Positions 1-12,480 of a stretch of DNA of 64,000 bases are shown here, in pieces. The DNA comes from Anaeromyces robustus (lineage: Eukaryota > Neocallimastigomycota > Neocallimastigomycetes > Neocallimastigales > Neocallimastigaceae), in assembly GCA_002104895.1 (NCBI GenBank), contig MCFG01000109.1, positions 62,001 to 126,000 of the forward strand, read 5' to 3'. A program made the translations under genes and the position numbers. Under the pieces are notes generated by a model. That model worked only from the letters and a program-made list of their open reading frames with translations. It ran no database searches and was not told where the DNA came from. Every line of letters begins with the position of its first letter. The first letter of the stretch is position 1.

Positions 1-732
1 TTCATCCATGGCTATTTAATTATATTATTTATATAAATTTTAAAGAATATGATAATAAATATATAATATATATAAGTAAATAATAATTTCATTATTATAT
101 ACTAACTTTTTTTCTTTTTCTTTTTCTTTTTATTTTTTTTTTTCAATTATATTAAAATTATAATATGTATCATTAAGGAAAATTTTTATTTTCTAATCTC
201 ATTTTATTTTACGTTTATTTATATTTTCTAATTTTATTTTATTATATATTATTTTATTTATATTATATTTGTTTATGAATCATTGTTTTGAAAAATATTG
301 TACATTCTATCACGATGATTTATATGAATATTTGATCTTCAATACTATATTATATTATATTATATTATATTATATTATATTATATTATATTATATTATAT
401 TATATTATATTATATTATATTATATTATAACATTTCCATTTAAACAAACAAGAAAAATATAATAATAATATTAAAAATATATACATATTTAAAATATTTA
501 AATATTTACATCACAATTTACTAAATGGCCATTATAAGTTTCACCATTTTTTAATTCAACTTGCATTGGACGACCTTTTGATGCATTTAATAATGATAAT
601 GGTAACTATTATTCATTATATTATTATTAATAAAAAATAATAATCAATATTATATTATTATTTGATAAATATATATGATTTTTATTGATTAGTATGTAAA
701 TGAATATATAATTTATAATTTATATATACCAT
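1..732 (-). CDS. LSM4: LSM4, U6 snRNA-associated Sm-like protein (partial)
   Basis: Lsm4 is a subunit of the Lsm2-8 ring (nuclear, binds the U6 snRNA 3' end) and the Lsm1-7 ring (cytoplasmic, mRNA decapping). Three minus-strand exons are seen: 730-732 (only the initiator ATG), 510-605 and 1-11, the last running off the window. The joined reading begins [19 protein letters not shown], then [14 protein letters not shown] and PWMN, which follows the Lsm4 Sm1 motif almost residue for residue (family [16 protein letters not shown]). Donors are GTATATAT and GTAAATAT and both acceptors are TAG, with phase kept throughout. The rest of Sm1, Sm2 and the tail lie outside the window. The 498-nt second intron carries a TATTA pentanucleotide repeat. 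Family assignment is secure. The ATG-only first coding exon is inferred from splice signals, although no other upstream in-frame ATG is evident. Confidence 0.9.
346..430. repeat. TATTA pentanucleotide microsatellite in LSM4 intron 2
   Basis: About 17 nearly perfect copies of a 5-bp TATTA unit lie wholly inside the second LSM4 intron. Confidence 0.95.
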
Positions 733-1061
733 TATGACTAATAAAAAATGATATTTAATATATATAGAAAAAATGAAAAAATGCTCAAGAAATTTATTTC
801 AAAGATGATTTCGAATTAATAATTTTGATATATAAATATATAAAATTTGATGGAAATTTTATGTATAAATTTTAAAATCAATTTATGTTATTATATCATA
901 ACTTTATATTTAAATTTAAATATAATTATCATATAATATAATATATAAATATATTTTATATATTTTTTATATTTTCAAAATTGTAATTATTTTTTTACTT
1001 TTACTATTATATTACAATGAAAGTAAAAATAAAAAAAAATTTTTTTTAAAAAACCAAAAAA

Positions 1062-1097
<36 letters not shown>

Positions 1098-3040
1098 ATA
1101 TAATATATATAAATATATTTGTAAATTTAATCTTTTGTAGTAATCATTTATTAAATTAAAAATATTAAAAAAATTTAATATTTATATTATATATATTTTT
1201 ATGTAACATTGAGAAATAATAGAAGACTAAATAATTACATTATACAATATTTTTTTATTATAATGTTTTTTAATAATTTATTTTTTCAATATATTTTGTA
1301 TTTGAAGCAAATATTCATATAATTAGTTATTTCACTAAAAAAAAAAAGATATTTATTTTAAATATATACTAATTTATTTAGATAGTAATTATTAATTATA
1401 CTATTAAATATTTATTATTTTTCATAAGATCTTTTATACCTATAAAAAATAGTTTATCAAATATATTATCCTTATTTTTAAATACAACTTCCAATTTGTA
1501 TTAACATTATTAGTTGAATATATTTTATATTTTATATTTTTATTAATGATACAATTATTAAAATATTAATAAAATTATATAAAAAAATTTTAAAAAAAAA
1601 ATTATAATAATAAAACCAAAATTTAATATAATGATGAACCATTTGTTAGAAATTATTATTGTATTAATAATAATTGAATATCATAAAAACCTAATATATT
1701 ATATTAATAAATACTAAACTAATTTCATTTGTTGTACTTAATAATATTTTATATTATCCAAAAATATGTTATATTAATATTACAATAATTATTAGTATTA
1801 ATATATATACATCTCAAAATTCTTAGTTAATTTACTATTCAATCCAAATTTGTACAATTATTATGATATAACAATAACAATATAAATTATATAAAAATAA
1901 TAATTAAACTTCATATGATTTATGCTTATATAATTTCTAAATACATTATAATTTACCGTTACCAAATACTCTAAATATCATTTATATAATAATATCATAT
2001 AATTTATACACTTTAAAAAAAATACAATTAATTATCAATAATATAATAATGTGATATTAACCAATTATTGATTAAAAATTATAAAAAAAAAAAAAAAAAG
2101 ATAAAATAATAAAAAATATAATAGATTAAATTGAAATTATTTGTAATGTTATATTTAATATGAGATTGAATATGAAATAATAGTACATAAACAAAATAAA
2201 AAAAAAATAAAAAATAATAAATTTTAATATTAATATTATTGAAATATTAATGTTTTTATTAATAATAATAATAGCAATATATATTTAAAAAAAATTGTTT
2301 ATAACTTTTTCTAGCCTATTGTTTATAGAGATATAATTCATAAATCAAATGATCAAATAAGTAATACCAAGGAAGTTATTAAATAATTTTCATGTAATTA
2401 TAGATTATTAATAAATTTATAATTAAATGAAATAAATATAAAATAATATTTATAATAATAAAATTTATAATAATTAAACATAAATTCTAATTGAGTTGGA
2501 GGGAATTAGTTTCACTAATTTAATTTTTAATCAAAGAAAATAGTAATAAAAATAAAATTATAATTTATAAATAAAATTATCTATAATATTTTTATTTATA
2601 TTTAAATTTTATGCATTAAAATATTTTATATAATTTATTATAAAATTTTTGTTCTATTATAGTTTATTTTTAATATATATTTTTTAAATTATAATTAATA
2701 TATAATTAAAAATAGTTTTTAGAAAAAAATTTCTTATTATCTATTTTTGATTTAATATTCTGAAATATTTATTAATTAATTAAACATTCCATAATATATA
2801 TTATTATCAATGTTATTATTATTACTATAATCATAAAATACTCTTAAAAACATAAATACTCTCTATTAATACAATAAAAAATAATAAAAATAATAATAAG
2901 AAAGACAAAAAATCATTGAAAAAGTAGAAGGAAATTTTTTAACCAATTGAAATATTTTATTATTTTTTATTATAAGTACTAAAAAATTCATCGCTTTACA
3001 TAAAAATATATATGATTATATAAAAAAATAGAGTATAAAA
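733..3040. other. AT-rich intergenic region between LSM4 and the CH-kinase gene
   Basis: This stretch of 2.3 kb is almost pure A/T with poly-A runs (for example 1065-1095 and 2083-2099). I see no exon-like segment of raised G+C, no tRNA-like structure and no repeat family. It separates two divergent genes and so should hold both promoters. A CCAAT pentamer lies near 2942, about 100 bp before the kinase start codon, but no function can be shown. Confidence 0.6.
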
Positions 3041-6000
3041 ATGTCATCTAAAAACGATGTTAGTATCATTCTTTTATTTTCATGAAATGTTTATAAATAA
3101 TATTTGAAATCATATAAATATCAATCATTATATCATAAAATATATATAATAATAAAAATCCCTTATAATAATTATTAAAAAATAACAAATATATATATAT
3201 ATATAATATGATTGCATTTATTAAATTAGGAACAAGCTGCAATAGCTTTTATTGAAACCACACTCGGTGAAAAACTTTCTATCAATGAAAATTTACAACG
3301 AACATTAAGAAGTGGTGTTATATTGTGCAGGTAACATTTTCTATATCATTAAATCATTAATATTTAAAAATTAAAAAAAATATATTTTTTCTTTAAAATT
3401 AATATATAACCACCAAATATATTAAAAAAAATGTTTTAACTTATAAATTAATATTTTAAAATATATAACCACCAAATATATATATATAAATATATATATT
3501 AAAAAAAACATGAAAAAAAATTCAAATAAATATAATATATTTAATAAATAATAATAATAATAAAAAAAAGAATGATACAGAAAATTAAACCAGAACTAAT
3601 GCCTAGAATAAGTGCTAGACCATTACCATTCTTACAAGTATATCATATTTATATTATTTTATATTGATTTAAAAAATAATTAAAAATATAAACATAAGAA
3701 CAATAGATAACTAATAAAATACATATATAATATTAATTTTTTTTAATTTAAAAAATAATATAAAAATATAAAAATATATATCTGTGATTAAGATGGAAAA
3801 TATTCATAATTTTCTTAATGCAGTTAAAGAGTTAGGTGTAAATCCAGCAAATTTATTTCAAACAGGAGATTTATATGAAGGAACAGATATGGACAAAGTA
3901 AAAAAAAGAAAAAAAATTATAATTTAAATAAAAATATAATAATGGATGGATGAGTATATTAGGTTCATTAATAATAATATTTTTTATTTATTTATTTATT
4001 TTATCAAAATTACAATTATTTCGGGGATATCAATACTATTTATATATTATTTCTCAATTATATTATTATTCAAAAGGTTATTCATACATTAATATCATTA
4101 GATAAAGTTTTAAAAGGAGAGCCAGATGATGTATTAGATGGATCGAATACTTCTCTAAATTCAAATGGTAGTAAGAAATCTGGTTCAAATGAAAAAAAGA
4201 ATAAACATATATCAACAATTGAAATATTTGAGCAATCACAAAGAAATATAAAATCACCAACATTAGATGAAGATAGAGAAGTTGAACAATATGTAATTAA
4301 ATAAATTCTTATTTGAAATGTAAATGTTAAATTTTAATATATATATATGTATACTAAATTGAAAGTGTATTGTTATAATTTTTTTATAAAAGCAACTTGG
4401 AAATGGAATTGGAAGAGGTCAATTTGGATGTGTATATAGGTATCATAATTGATTAATATATATTACATATTAATTAAATTGTATTAATTACAGTATTATT
4501 ATTAATATATATATAAACATATTTATTTAATCATTAATATGAAGAGCATTAAATTTAGTAACTGGTCAAATAGTTGCAATAAAAAGAATAAAATTAGAAG
4601 ATCAAAATAAAGAAGATATTGATTCTTTAATGGTTATTTTAAACTTATAAAAAAATTAAAATTTAAAGTATAAAACACTATTCAATAAGATATTAATATA
4701 TATTAATATTTTATTAATTATTTATAATAATAACAGCAAGAAGTAGAGTTATTGCAATCACTTTCACATCCTTGTATTGTTAGTTATTATGGTTTTATTC
4801 TGAATGAAGAATATTTGAATATTATTTTAGAGTATGGATAATCATCATTATTATAGTTCTTTTTAATATATAAAAATAGAATTTAAAATTAATGTCTTAT
4901 AATAATTATTATTATTATTAATATATAAAAGATTTGTGGAAAATGGTTCTTTATTAAATACTTTAAAATCGTTTGGTAATTTCCCAGAAAAATTAATTGC
5001 AAATTATACAGTGAAAATATTAGAAGGTTTAGAATATTTACACGCTAAAGGAGTAGTTCATTGTGATTTAAAGGTTTAATTATTTGATATATTGTATTAT
5101 ATGAAAAAAGAAAAAAAAAATTAATATTTAAAAATTTTTTTTATTTTATATATTAAAGGCTGCAAATGTTTTGACTACAAAATCTGGTGATGTAAAATTA
5201 ACAGATTTTGGTGTTAGTAGAAGATTGAATGTAATGGATGAAAAAACAAGTGCTGTTGTTGGTACTCCAAATTGGAGTATGTGAAATTATAAATATTAGT
5301 TTTGACATTTATTATAAAATATATGAATATACATTAATCAATAAAATTAATAACTATTATTAAAATTTTAATTTTTTTTTTTCATTTGTATACGTATTTT
5401 TTATATATAAAACTATAATAAAATAAAACACAGTGGCTCCTGAAATTATAACAATGAGTGGAATAGTACCACAATCTGATTTATGGTATTTTCATAAATA
5501 TTATTAATAATTTCAAATATTAAATAATTATATAATCTATTAATATTAAATTAATTATTTAAAACTTAAAATACATTTTTAGGAGTCTTGGTTGTACTAT
5601 TATAGAATTATATACAGGAAAACCTCCCTATTATGATTTACTGCCTATGGCAGCACTATTTCATATTGTTGAAGGTTAATATAATATATATAATTATTTT
5701 TTATACTTAATATTATTATTCCACAATTATTTTTTAATTATTGTTTTTTTTTTTAAATTATCATTATTTATATAATTATTATTATTATTATAATTAATAC
5801 TATAATTATAATCATTGTTATTAATATTATTAATACTAAAGATAATTCTCCTCCATTACCTGATAATATATCTGAAGTAATATATAAAAAATAAAATAAA
5901 GCAAATAAAAGTATTATCATTAATATTTATTAAACTAAATATAAATGACTATTTAAATTTTTTTTTTCTTTTAAACTAAATAGGAAATGGCAGACTTTTT

Positions 6001-6513
6001 ACATATATGCTTCAAAAAAGAACCCGCAGAAAGAACAACGGCAACAGAATTATTGGAACATAAGTGGATATTACATAATGCGCATCATGTAAATAAAGAA
6101 TAATAATATTCTGAAATTAATATCAAAACAAAAAAAATAATAATGATAAATGAACAAATATATAATAAATATATATAATTTATTCAATACCATAATAAAG
6201 AAAAATAAATAAATAAATAATTCTATCAATTTTTAATATATATATTAAAAAATAAGAAATCAAAAAATAATGAAATAAGATAATAATAATAATAATAAAA
6301 AAAAGGATATTTAATATATATGTATTTTTTTTTAAAAAAAATAAGATTAATATATATATAATAATATTTATCAACAAACCCAATATATGTATATCATAAT
6401 TAAAACCAATAATAAAAAAGTACTATTTAATAGAAACTTAATATATTTAAAATTAATAATTATGATTTTACAAATTTATTTAATTACATTTTATTTATTT
6501 AATTTTTTTTTTC

Positions 6514-6559
<46 letters not shown>

Positions 6560-7424
6560 TTTAAATAATATTTATTGTAATATAAGTAAAAAAAGAAATT
6601 ATGGCACTATATTTACATTTTATTGTTATACTTCTTTCTTTTCATATATATTATGAAAAAATAATAATGATTATGATAATAAATAAAATTTTGATTAGGA
6701 TCCAAGAAAACGTAAAACAGTTGAGAGTAATAATAATCATCATACTTCAACGACTAATAACAATCCTCATACTTCAACGAATACTTTATATAGCCCAAGA
6801 ATGCAAAATCTATCTATAACTAATATAAAGCAAGAAAATCTATGTAAAAGTGAAGGAAATATAACAAAGGGAATTATAGCAAAAGATGAAACAATGATAA
6901 ATGGTATGAGTAGTGATGATGGTAGTACAAATATTAGTACAGAATCTCTTGAAATAAGAAATAGAAATAATTATTTGTCAGATTATATCCAACCTACAAT
7001 GATAAAGCAAAATTCGGTAGATAATTTAATTTATAAAAATAATTTATTATTAAGATCAAAAACATTACCTTTAAAAAATAATGAAAAAGTAAGAAAATCA
7101 CTACTAAAGGAATATAAACATGAAATAAAATTGGAAGAAGAAAGGAAAAAACTTTCTGGTGATGATAATTTTATAGATGAAGGTTGGCTTAGTGGACCAG
7201 CAGGATTACAAATGATGAATGAACCTTCCACTATACAAGCAAATATAGGATGTTGTCCAGATCAGCGAGGAAGAACATTACACATATCTGAATATAATAC
7301 ACGCCATTCAATGTCACTGCCCCCTCCTCCTCGAGAAAAAATAAGTTTATTAGGTAAAAAAAAGAATAAAATAAAAAATAAATCAAATACACAAGATCCT
7401 AATAAAGATTGTACTATTTCATAA
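3041..7424 (+). CDS. Calponin-homology domain / STE-type Ser-Thr protein kinase fusion
   Basis: Fifteen exons: 3041-3058, 3230-3330, 3571-3637, 3793-3897, 4077-4292, 4393-4439, 4545-4632, 4737-4831, 4932-5073, 5159-5276, 5434-5485, 5583-5674, 5842-5876, 5984-6088, 6699-7424. All phases match and give 668 residues. Residues 7-110 form a calponin-homology domain ([16 protein letters not shown], then a [10 protein letters not shown] segment). Residues 170-425 form a complete kinase: glycine loop [10 protein letters not shown], Lys198 in VAIKRI, catalytic loop HCDLKAAN (289-296), DFG 309-311, APE 334-336. The sequence resembles fungal Cdc7/SepH and plant MAP3K-epsilon kinases of septation/MAP3K signalling. 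The usual HRD arginine is Cys, so it is a non-RD kinase. The tail (428-668) is low complexity, with a PPPP stretch near the end. A CH domain suggests actin or microtubule association, but that is inference. The 610-nt last intron holds a TTA tract. Confidence 0.88.
6510..6560. repeat. TTA trinucleotide tract in kinase-gene intron 14
   Basis: About 16 TTA copies lie in the unusually long last intron (6089-6698). Open frames over it read poly-Leu and are not genes. Confidence 0.9.
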
Positions 7425-8371
7425 TCAATAATTGAACTAAAAATAAAATAATTTTTAATAATTATTAAAAAATAATTCATTTTATATATGAAATATGGGA
7501 ATATTCCAATAATAAAGAAATTTTATTTAACTTTATACATTATATAATATTTATTACCTTAATATATATATATATTTTCTTAAGACATATATTATCTATT
7601 GATTAAATATCTTTTTTTTTTTTTTATTACTTAATATTTAAAATAATTAATAAACATTTAAAAAAAAATAAAAAGAAATATTTAATAAATATACATATAT
7701 ATTAGAAAAAATAAAAATAAAAATAAAATAAAAAGATATTAAGTATATCTCAAAAAAATTAAAATATTAGATAAATTTTAAATAATATAATTTTAATAAA
7801 ATAATAAATAAAATTTTTAAATACTTTTTTATATATTTTATATTAGTAAAAGTGAAAATAATAGTTAATTTCAGTAAAAATAACTTTATATATACCTTTT
7901 TTTTTTTTAAAAAAAAATAATAAATTACTTAGATTAAATAAAGTATAAATATAATATATTGTATTAATTATTATTAATTATATTATTTTTGAATTGATTT
8001 AATTTATTTTTAGATATTTAATATTTTATTAATTAATTTTATAAATAAAAAATAGTAATTATCATTTTAATTTTAAAAATTTTCATTTTTTACCTAAAAC
8101 CTATATTAGATTTTGGATTTTAATTCATAAGTTTAAACGTAAAAAATAATTAGTAATAAATAAAATTAGAATTTCTTTTCAATAAAATAAAATTTTCATA
8201 ACGTTTATAATGATATAACAATATTATTATTATTATTATTATATATAATAATTATATAATATCAAATATATATATATTAATAACATTTCTTAGTCATTCT
8301 TACTTATTTCATATTATTATCATTACAAAGTTAATAAAAATATATATATATATATATAATTATCGAAAAAT
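7425..8371. other. AT-rich intergenic region
   Basis: This is the 3' flank of the kinase gene and the 5' flank of the next plus-strand gene. It contains poly-A/T and short TTA and TA repeats. No coding or RNA feature is visible. Confidence 0.6.
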
Positions 8372-10763
8372 ATGGAATACGAAATAAATGAACAAAATAC
8401 CAAAAATATTATTTTAAATATGATATTTTATAATACAGTCAATACTTTAACCAATGCTTTAGTAGAATTACTTCAATCAAAAAAAATTGAAGAAATATAT
8501 GGAAAGATTTATAATTCATCAATAGTTTATAAAAGAATGAATCATACAATTAAACCGAAGAATAATTTTAAATTTTCTTTTAATAAACAATATAAGATTA
8601 ATCCCAATAATAGTATTTTATCTAAAAGAAAACGTCATTATGAGGACATAATTTATAAAGAGAGTAAATCTCAAAGACTTTCAAATTATTTATCAAATCA
8701 TCTAAGAGAAATGAATGTACATTCTTTTTCAAATTCAAATTTCCAAACTGAAAAAATCCAAAAAATGAATTATGATCAGAAAGATTATATCATGAATGAA
8801 AATTGTAAGTATATATGAAAAATAATACTTGAAAATTAATATTATAAGAATATATACATATATATATTTATATTAATATATAATATATATTTAAATATTA
8901 TATATTATAGTTAATAATAGTTTATCATTAATGAATGAGAAACAACAACGGTATAACTTAAACTTAGCACAAGAAAAAAGTATTATGAATGATTTAAATA
9001 ATAAATTTAATTATGATTTATATATTAATCGTTCAGTGGATTCAATATATCAATGGATGGAATATCAAAAAGAAAAATTAGGAATGAATAATGAAGAATA
9101 TAATAAAGAATGGAAACTTAAAAAAAAGAAATTAGAATATAATATTTCATTATTTGAAAATAGCGTTTTAAAAGATTCTTATGAAGATATAAGGTCAATT
9201 ATTCAAGAAATTATTGTTACATTGGAATATCTTTCTGGAGGATGTGTTGAAGAATTAAAAGTAATACTTATATATATTTAAGTATTAAAGTAGTATAATT
9301 TTAAAATTAATTTCATTTTTATGTTAAATAAAAAATTTTAAATAAAATCATATAGGAATTAATACCAGCATGGAAAAATTCACATTACTATATTTTTAGT
9401 GCATTAAATTATATACAAGTAAATGTTACATTGATATAAGTCTAATCTAAATATTAAATTAAAATGAAATATATTTTTAATACTAATTTTTTATTAACTA
9501 TATATTTACATATATATTAAGATTGTAGAAGATATGAAAGATTTTTTAGCAGCAACTTATGAAATGACTGAGTCATATGACATCTATATATTTAATTTAA
9601 AAGAGATGCTTAAAGATAAAAAGGAAAAATATGGAGATATTTTGAAAACTAATGGAAAATATTGGAAATCCATGTGTTTTCCTGTTGATGAAAATTTAAT
9701 AACAGAAGTAAAAAATAGAATATATTCTTATTTATATATTGGACATTTAAAAATTAATCAATTATTAGATGAAAATAGTGTATATCAATGTAACTATGAT
9801 CCAAAAAACTCTGTTATAACTAAAGTAATTTTATTTTTTTAAATATTAATTTTTATTATAATTTGTTTATATTAAAATACAATTTTTCAGTTAATAAAAA
9901 CTAAAACTATTTATTATTATCATATTATTTGCTGTTTTTGTTTTTTTCATTCAATTTAATAAACAATAATATATTCAATATAATAATATTATAAATGAAT
10001 ATATAAATTATATATATATGTATAGTGGATGGAAAATCTATACGAATTGTTACAATTAACGGAGGAATGTTTTGAATTTATTAATGAAGCTTGTCCATAC
10101 AATTTAATTGAGCAACTTTTAATATCTATAATATATTATTTAAAACATTCACTTTATTTGTTAAAGAGTAATAGTATAATAGTTTTAAATGAACATTCAT
10201 CAACAAAAACAAAAAATGAGGCTCAATATTTTGCATTATTTGAAAATTGTCTTCATATTTTAAAAATATTAAATATAACATTTAATAGTAAAAATTCAGA
10301 TATTTTCTTAAATATAATAAATATCGATTTTAGTAATAAATATATTGATATTCAAGTTAATAGTAATAACGACAACAACAACAACAACAACAATAATAAC
10401 AACAACAATAATAATAAATTAAGCGGTGATATTATAAATTCGTTAAATAAAATAAACTCAGGTTATAATAATGAACAAATAGATAATGATCAATATTTTG
10501 TGAAAATAAAAAAATTGATTGATCTTTTACCTCAAATTATAACAGAAATAGGAATTAATCTATTTCTTCAAATACCCAATATCAGTAATGTTTCTAGAGT
10601 TAAAATGAGTATAACTCATTGTTATAAATATATTAAATTAATATCTGAAATGATTATCAATAATTTAGAAAAATTATATGAAATAAAAAAACAAGAACAA
10701 CATCAAAATAAAGAACTAATTTTTGGTCAAGTATATAACTCTAATAACAACAGTAATAATAAT

Positions 10764-10806
<43 letters not shown>

Positions 10807-11162
10807 TAGTAAGTGAACCAAGTAATAATAATTTTAATTTTGATGATTCGGATGGAATGATTATAAATAGTACCAGTAGTAGTTGTAGTAGCTATATTGA
10901 TAGTAACTTCGATTTAGATTGGAGAAATTCAAATAAGAGTAATTCTACTAATAATACAAAAATAATCATTATTATTAAATATTATTTAAAAATAAACTAT
11001 GATGAAGTTCAAAAAATTCAGGTATGTTGAAATATATTAAGTAATTAATTTAATATATATATTAATATTGTTTATAAATGTGTATATTTATATATATAAA
11101 TTTTTTTTTATAAATTGTATAAATAATAGCAAATTCAAGAATTTATTAATGAATCATATTAA
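8372..11162 (+). CDS. Unrecognised helical protein with polyasparagine linkers
   Basis: Six exons in phase: 8372-8804, 8911-9260, 9356-9418, 9522-9824, 10026-11021, 11130-11162, giving 725 residues ending in TAA. I do not recognise the family. The first 140 residues are Lys/Asn/Ser-rich. Residues 145-500 look like a mostly alpha-helical domain with amphipathic Leu/Ile-rich segments, Trp residues and the conserved-looking stretches TLEYLSGGCVEEL and CFPVDENLITEVK. Two Asn runs near residues 500 and 625 (AAC/AAT codons) interrupt the C-terminal helical part, followed by a Ser/Asn-rich acidic stretch and a short helical end QIQEFINESY. There is no signal peptide, membrane segment or catalytic motif. 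The start is the first ATG after an AT-only leader. The exon model is well supported by phase; the function is unknown. Confidence 0.75.
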
Positions 11163-12480
11163 TGCACTAGTGCTGAATACTTTAATTATCAAAACGATTA
11201 TTATTAATTATTTTTTATTAATAATATTTAAACTTAAATATTATTGTATTTTACCAAGTTTGTTAAAATACATGAATTTTTTTTTTTTTTTTTTATTTTT
11301 TTTGATTTTATCAATCTATTTAAAAATAATTATTAAATTATATATACTATAATTATTTTATATATACCTATTTATTTAATATTTGTTTTATTTATTTATT
11401 TTCTAGTATATTTATTTATTAATTTTATTTATTTGTTTATTTAATAATTATTATATTATTATCTTAACGTATAATTTCTTTCATTTACTTTTCAACTCTT
11501 TATGTTACTATTAGAATTATAATAATAATAACAATAATAATAACTATAAAATATTATACTAATACTATCTAAATAAACTTATAATACCGTTTTTTGCACA
11601 TAATATATATATGTATATAAAATCAAAAATAAAATTTGCTCTTAAATAGAAATAATTGTAAAGATTATTAAATTTATATATATATATATATATTTATTTA
11701 TTTATTTATTTATTTATTATTTATTTCATATTGATTTATTCTTATTAATTCCTTTCAAATATTACTTTAAAATTATTAATGAAATTTATTTTTTGAAAAA
11801 AGCAAATAAAATTAACTAATTAGAGATATATAAGAGATGACGAATAATTAAATATTTTTGTATTTTATACTCTTTATAAAGTATATCTATATATTAATAA
11901 ATCATTGTTTCATTATTATATAATGTATATAATAATTATTTATAAAAATGGATATTTTAATTTTTAAAATCTATTAATTTTATAATTTTTTATTGCTCAA
12001 TTCAGAAATATTAACTATATATATATATATATATACATAGATAATATTATATATAAACAATTAAAATAAAATTTAAAGTTTTTTCTATATGAATAATTTT
12101 AACTTTAGTTGAAAAAACTAAAAAATTTAAAGTTTTTTTTTCAAAATTTTTTTTCAAAAATTTTTATAAAATCAAAATTTAAAATTATTTATATTCAGTT
12201 GTTTATAAAATATATATAGTGATATTCGTAGTAAAGAAAATTATTATTATATAAAAATGTAAAGATATTAATAAATTTGTAGAAAAAGAAATATACTTAC
12301 TAAATATTTACAAGTATTAAAAAAAAAATAAATTTTTTCTCGATGTATTTGTATTTTATTTATTAATAAGTATTATACTTATCAATTTATTTCATTTTAT
12401 ATTATTATAAATATATAGAAACTAAATAAAACAATATAATAATTTCCAATAAATAGTAATTATTAAAAGTTAATAAAAAA
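11163..12480. other. AT-rich intergenic region
   Basis: About 1.3 kb of A/T-dominated sequence with a TTTA repeat at 11694-11718 and TA dinucleotide runs. Short open frames here are Ile/Leu/Phe-only translations of repeats. The 5' end of the next gene may lie slightly inside this interval, because its start is uncertain. Confidence 0.55.

Noticed and set aside
11068-11352. 94-residue hydrophobic plus-strand frame
   Set aside because: Covers the last small exon of the upstream gene in a different frame plus A/T-only sequence; composition is that of noncoding DNA.
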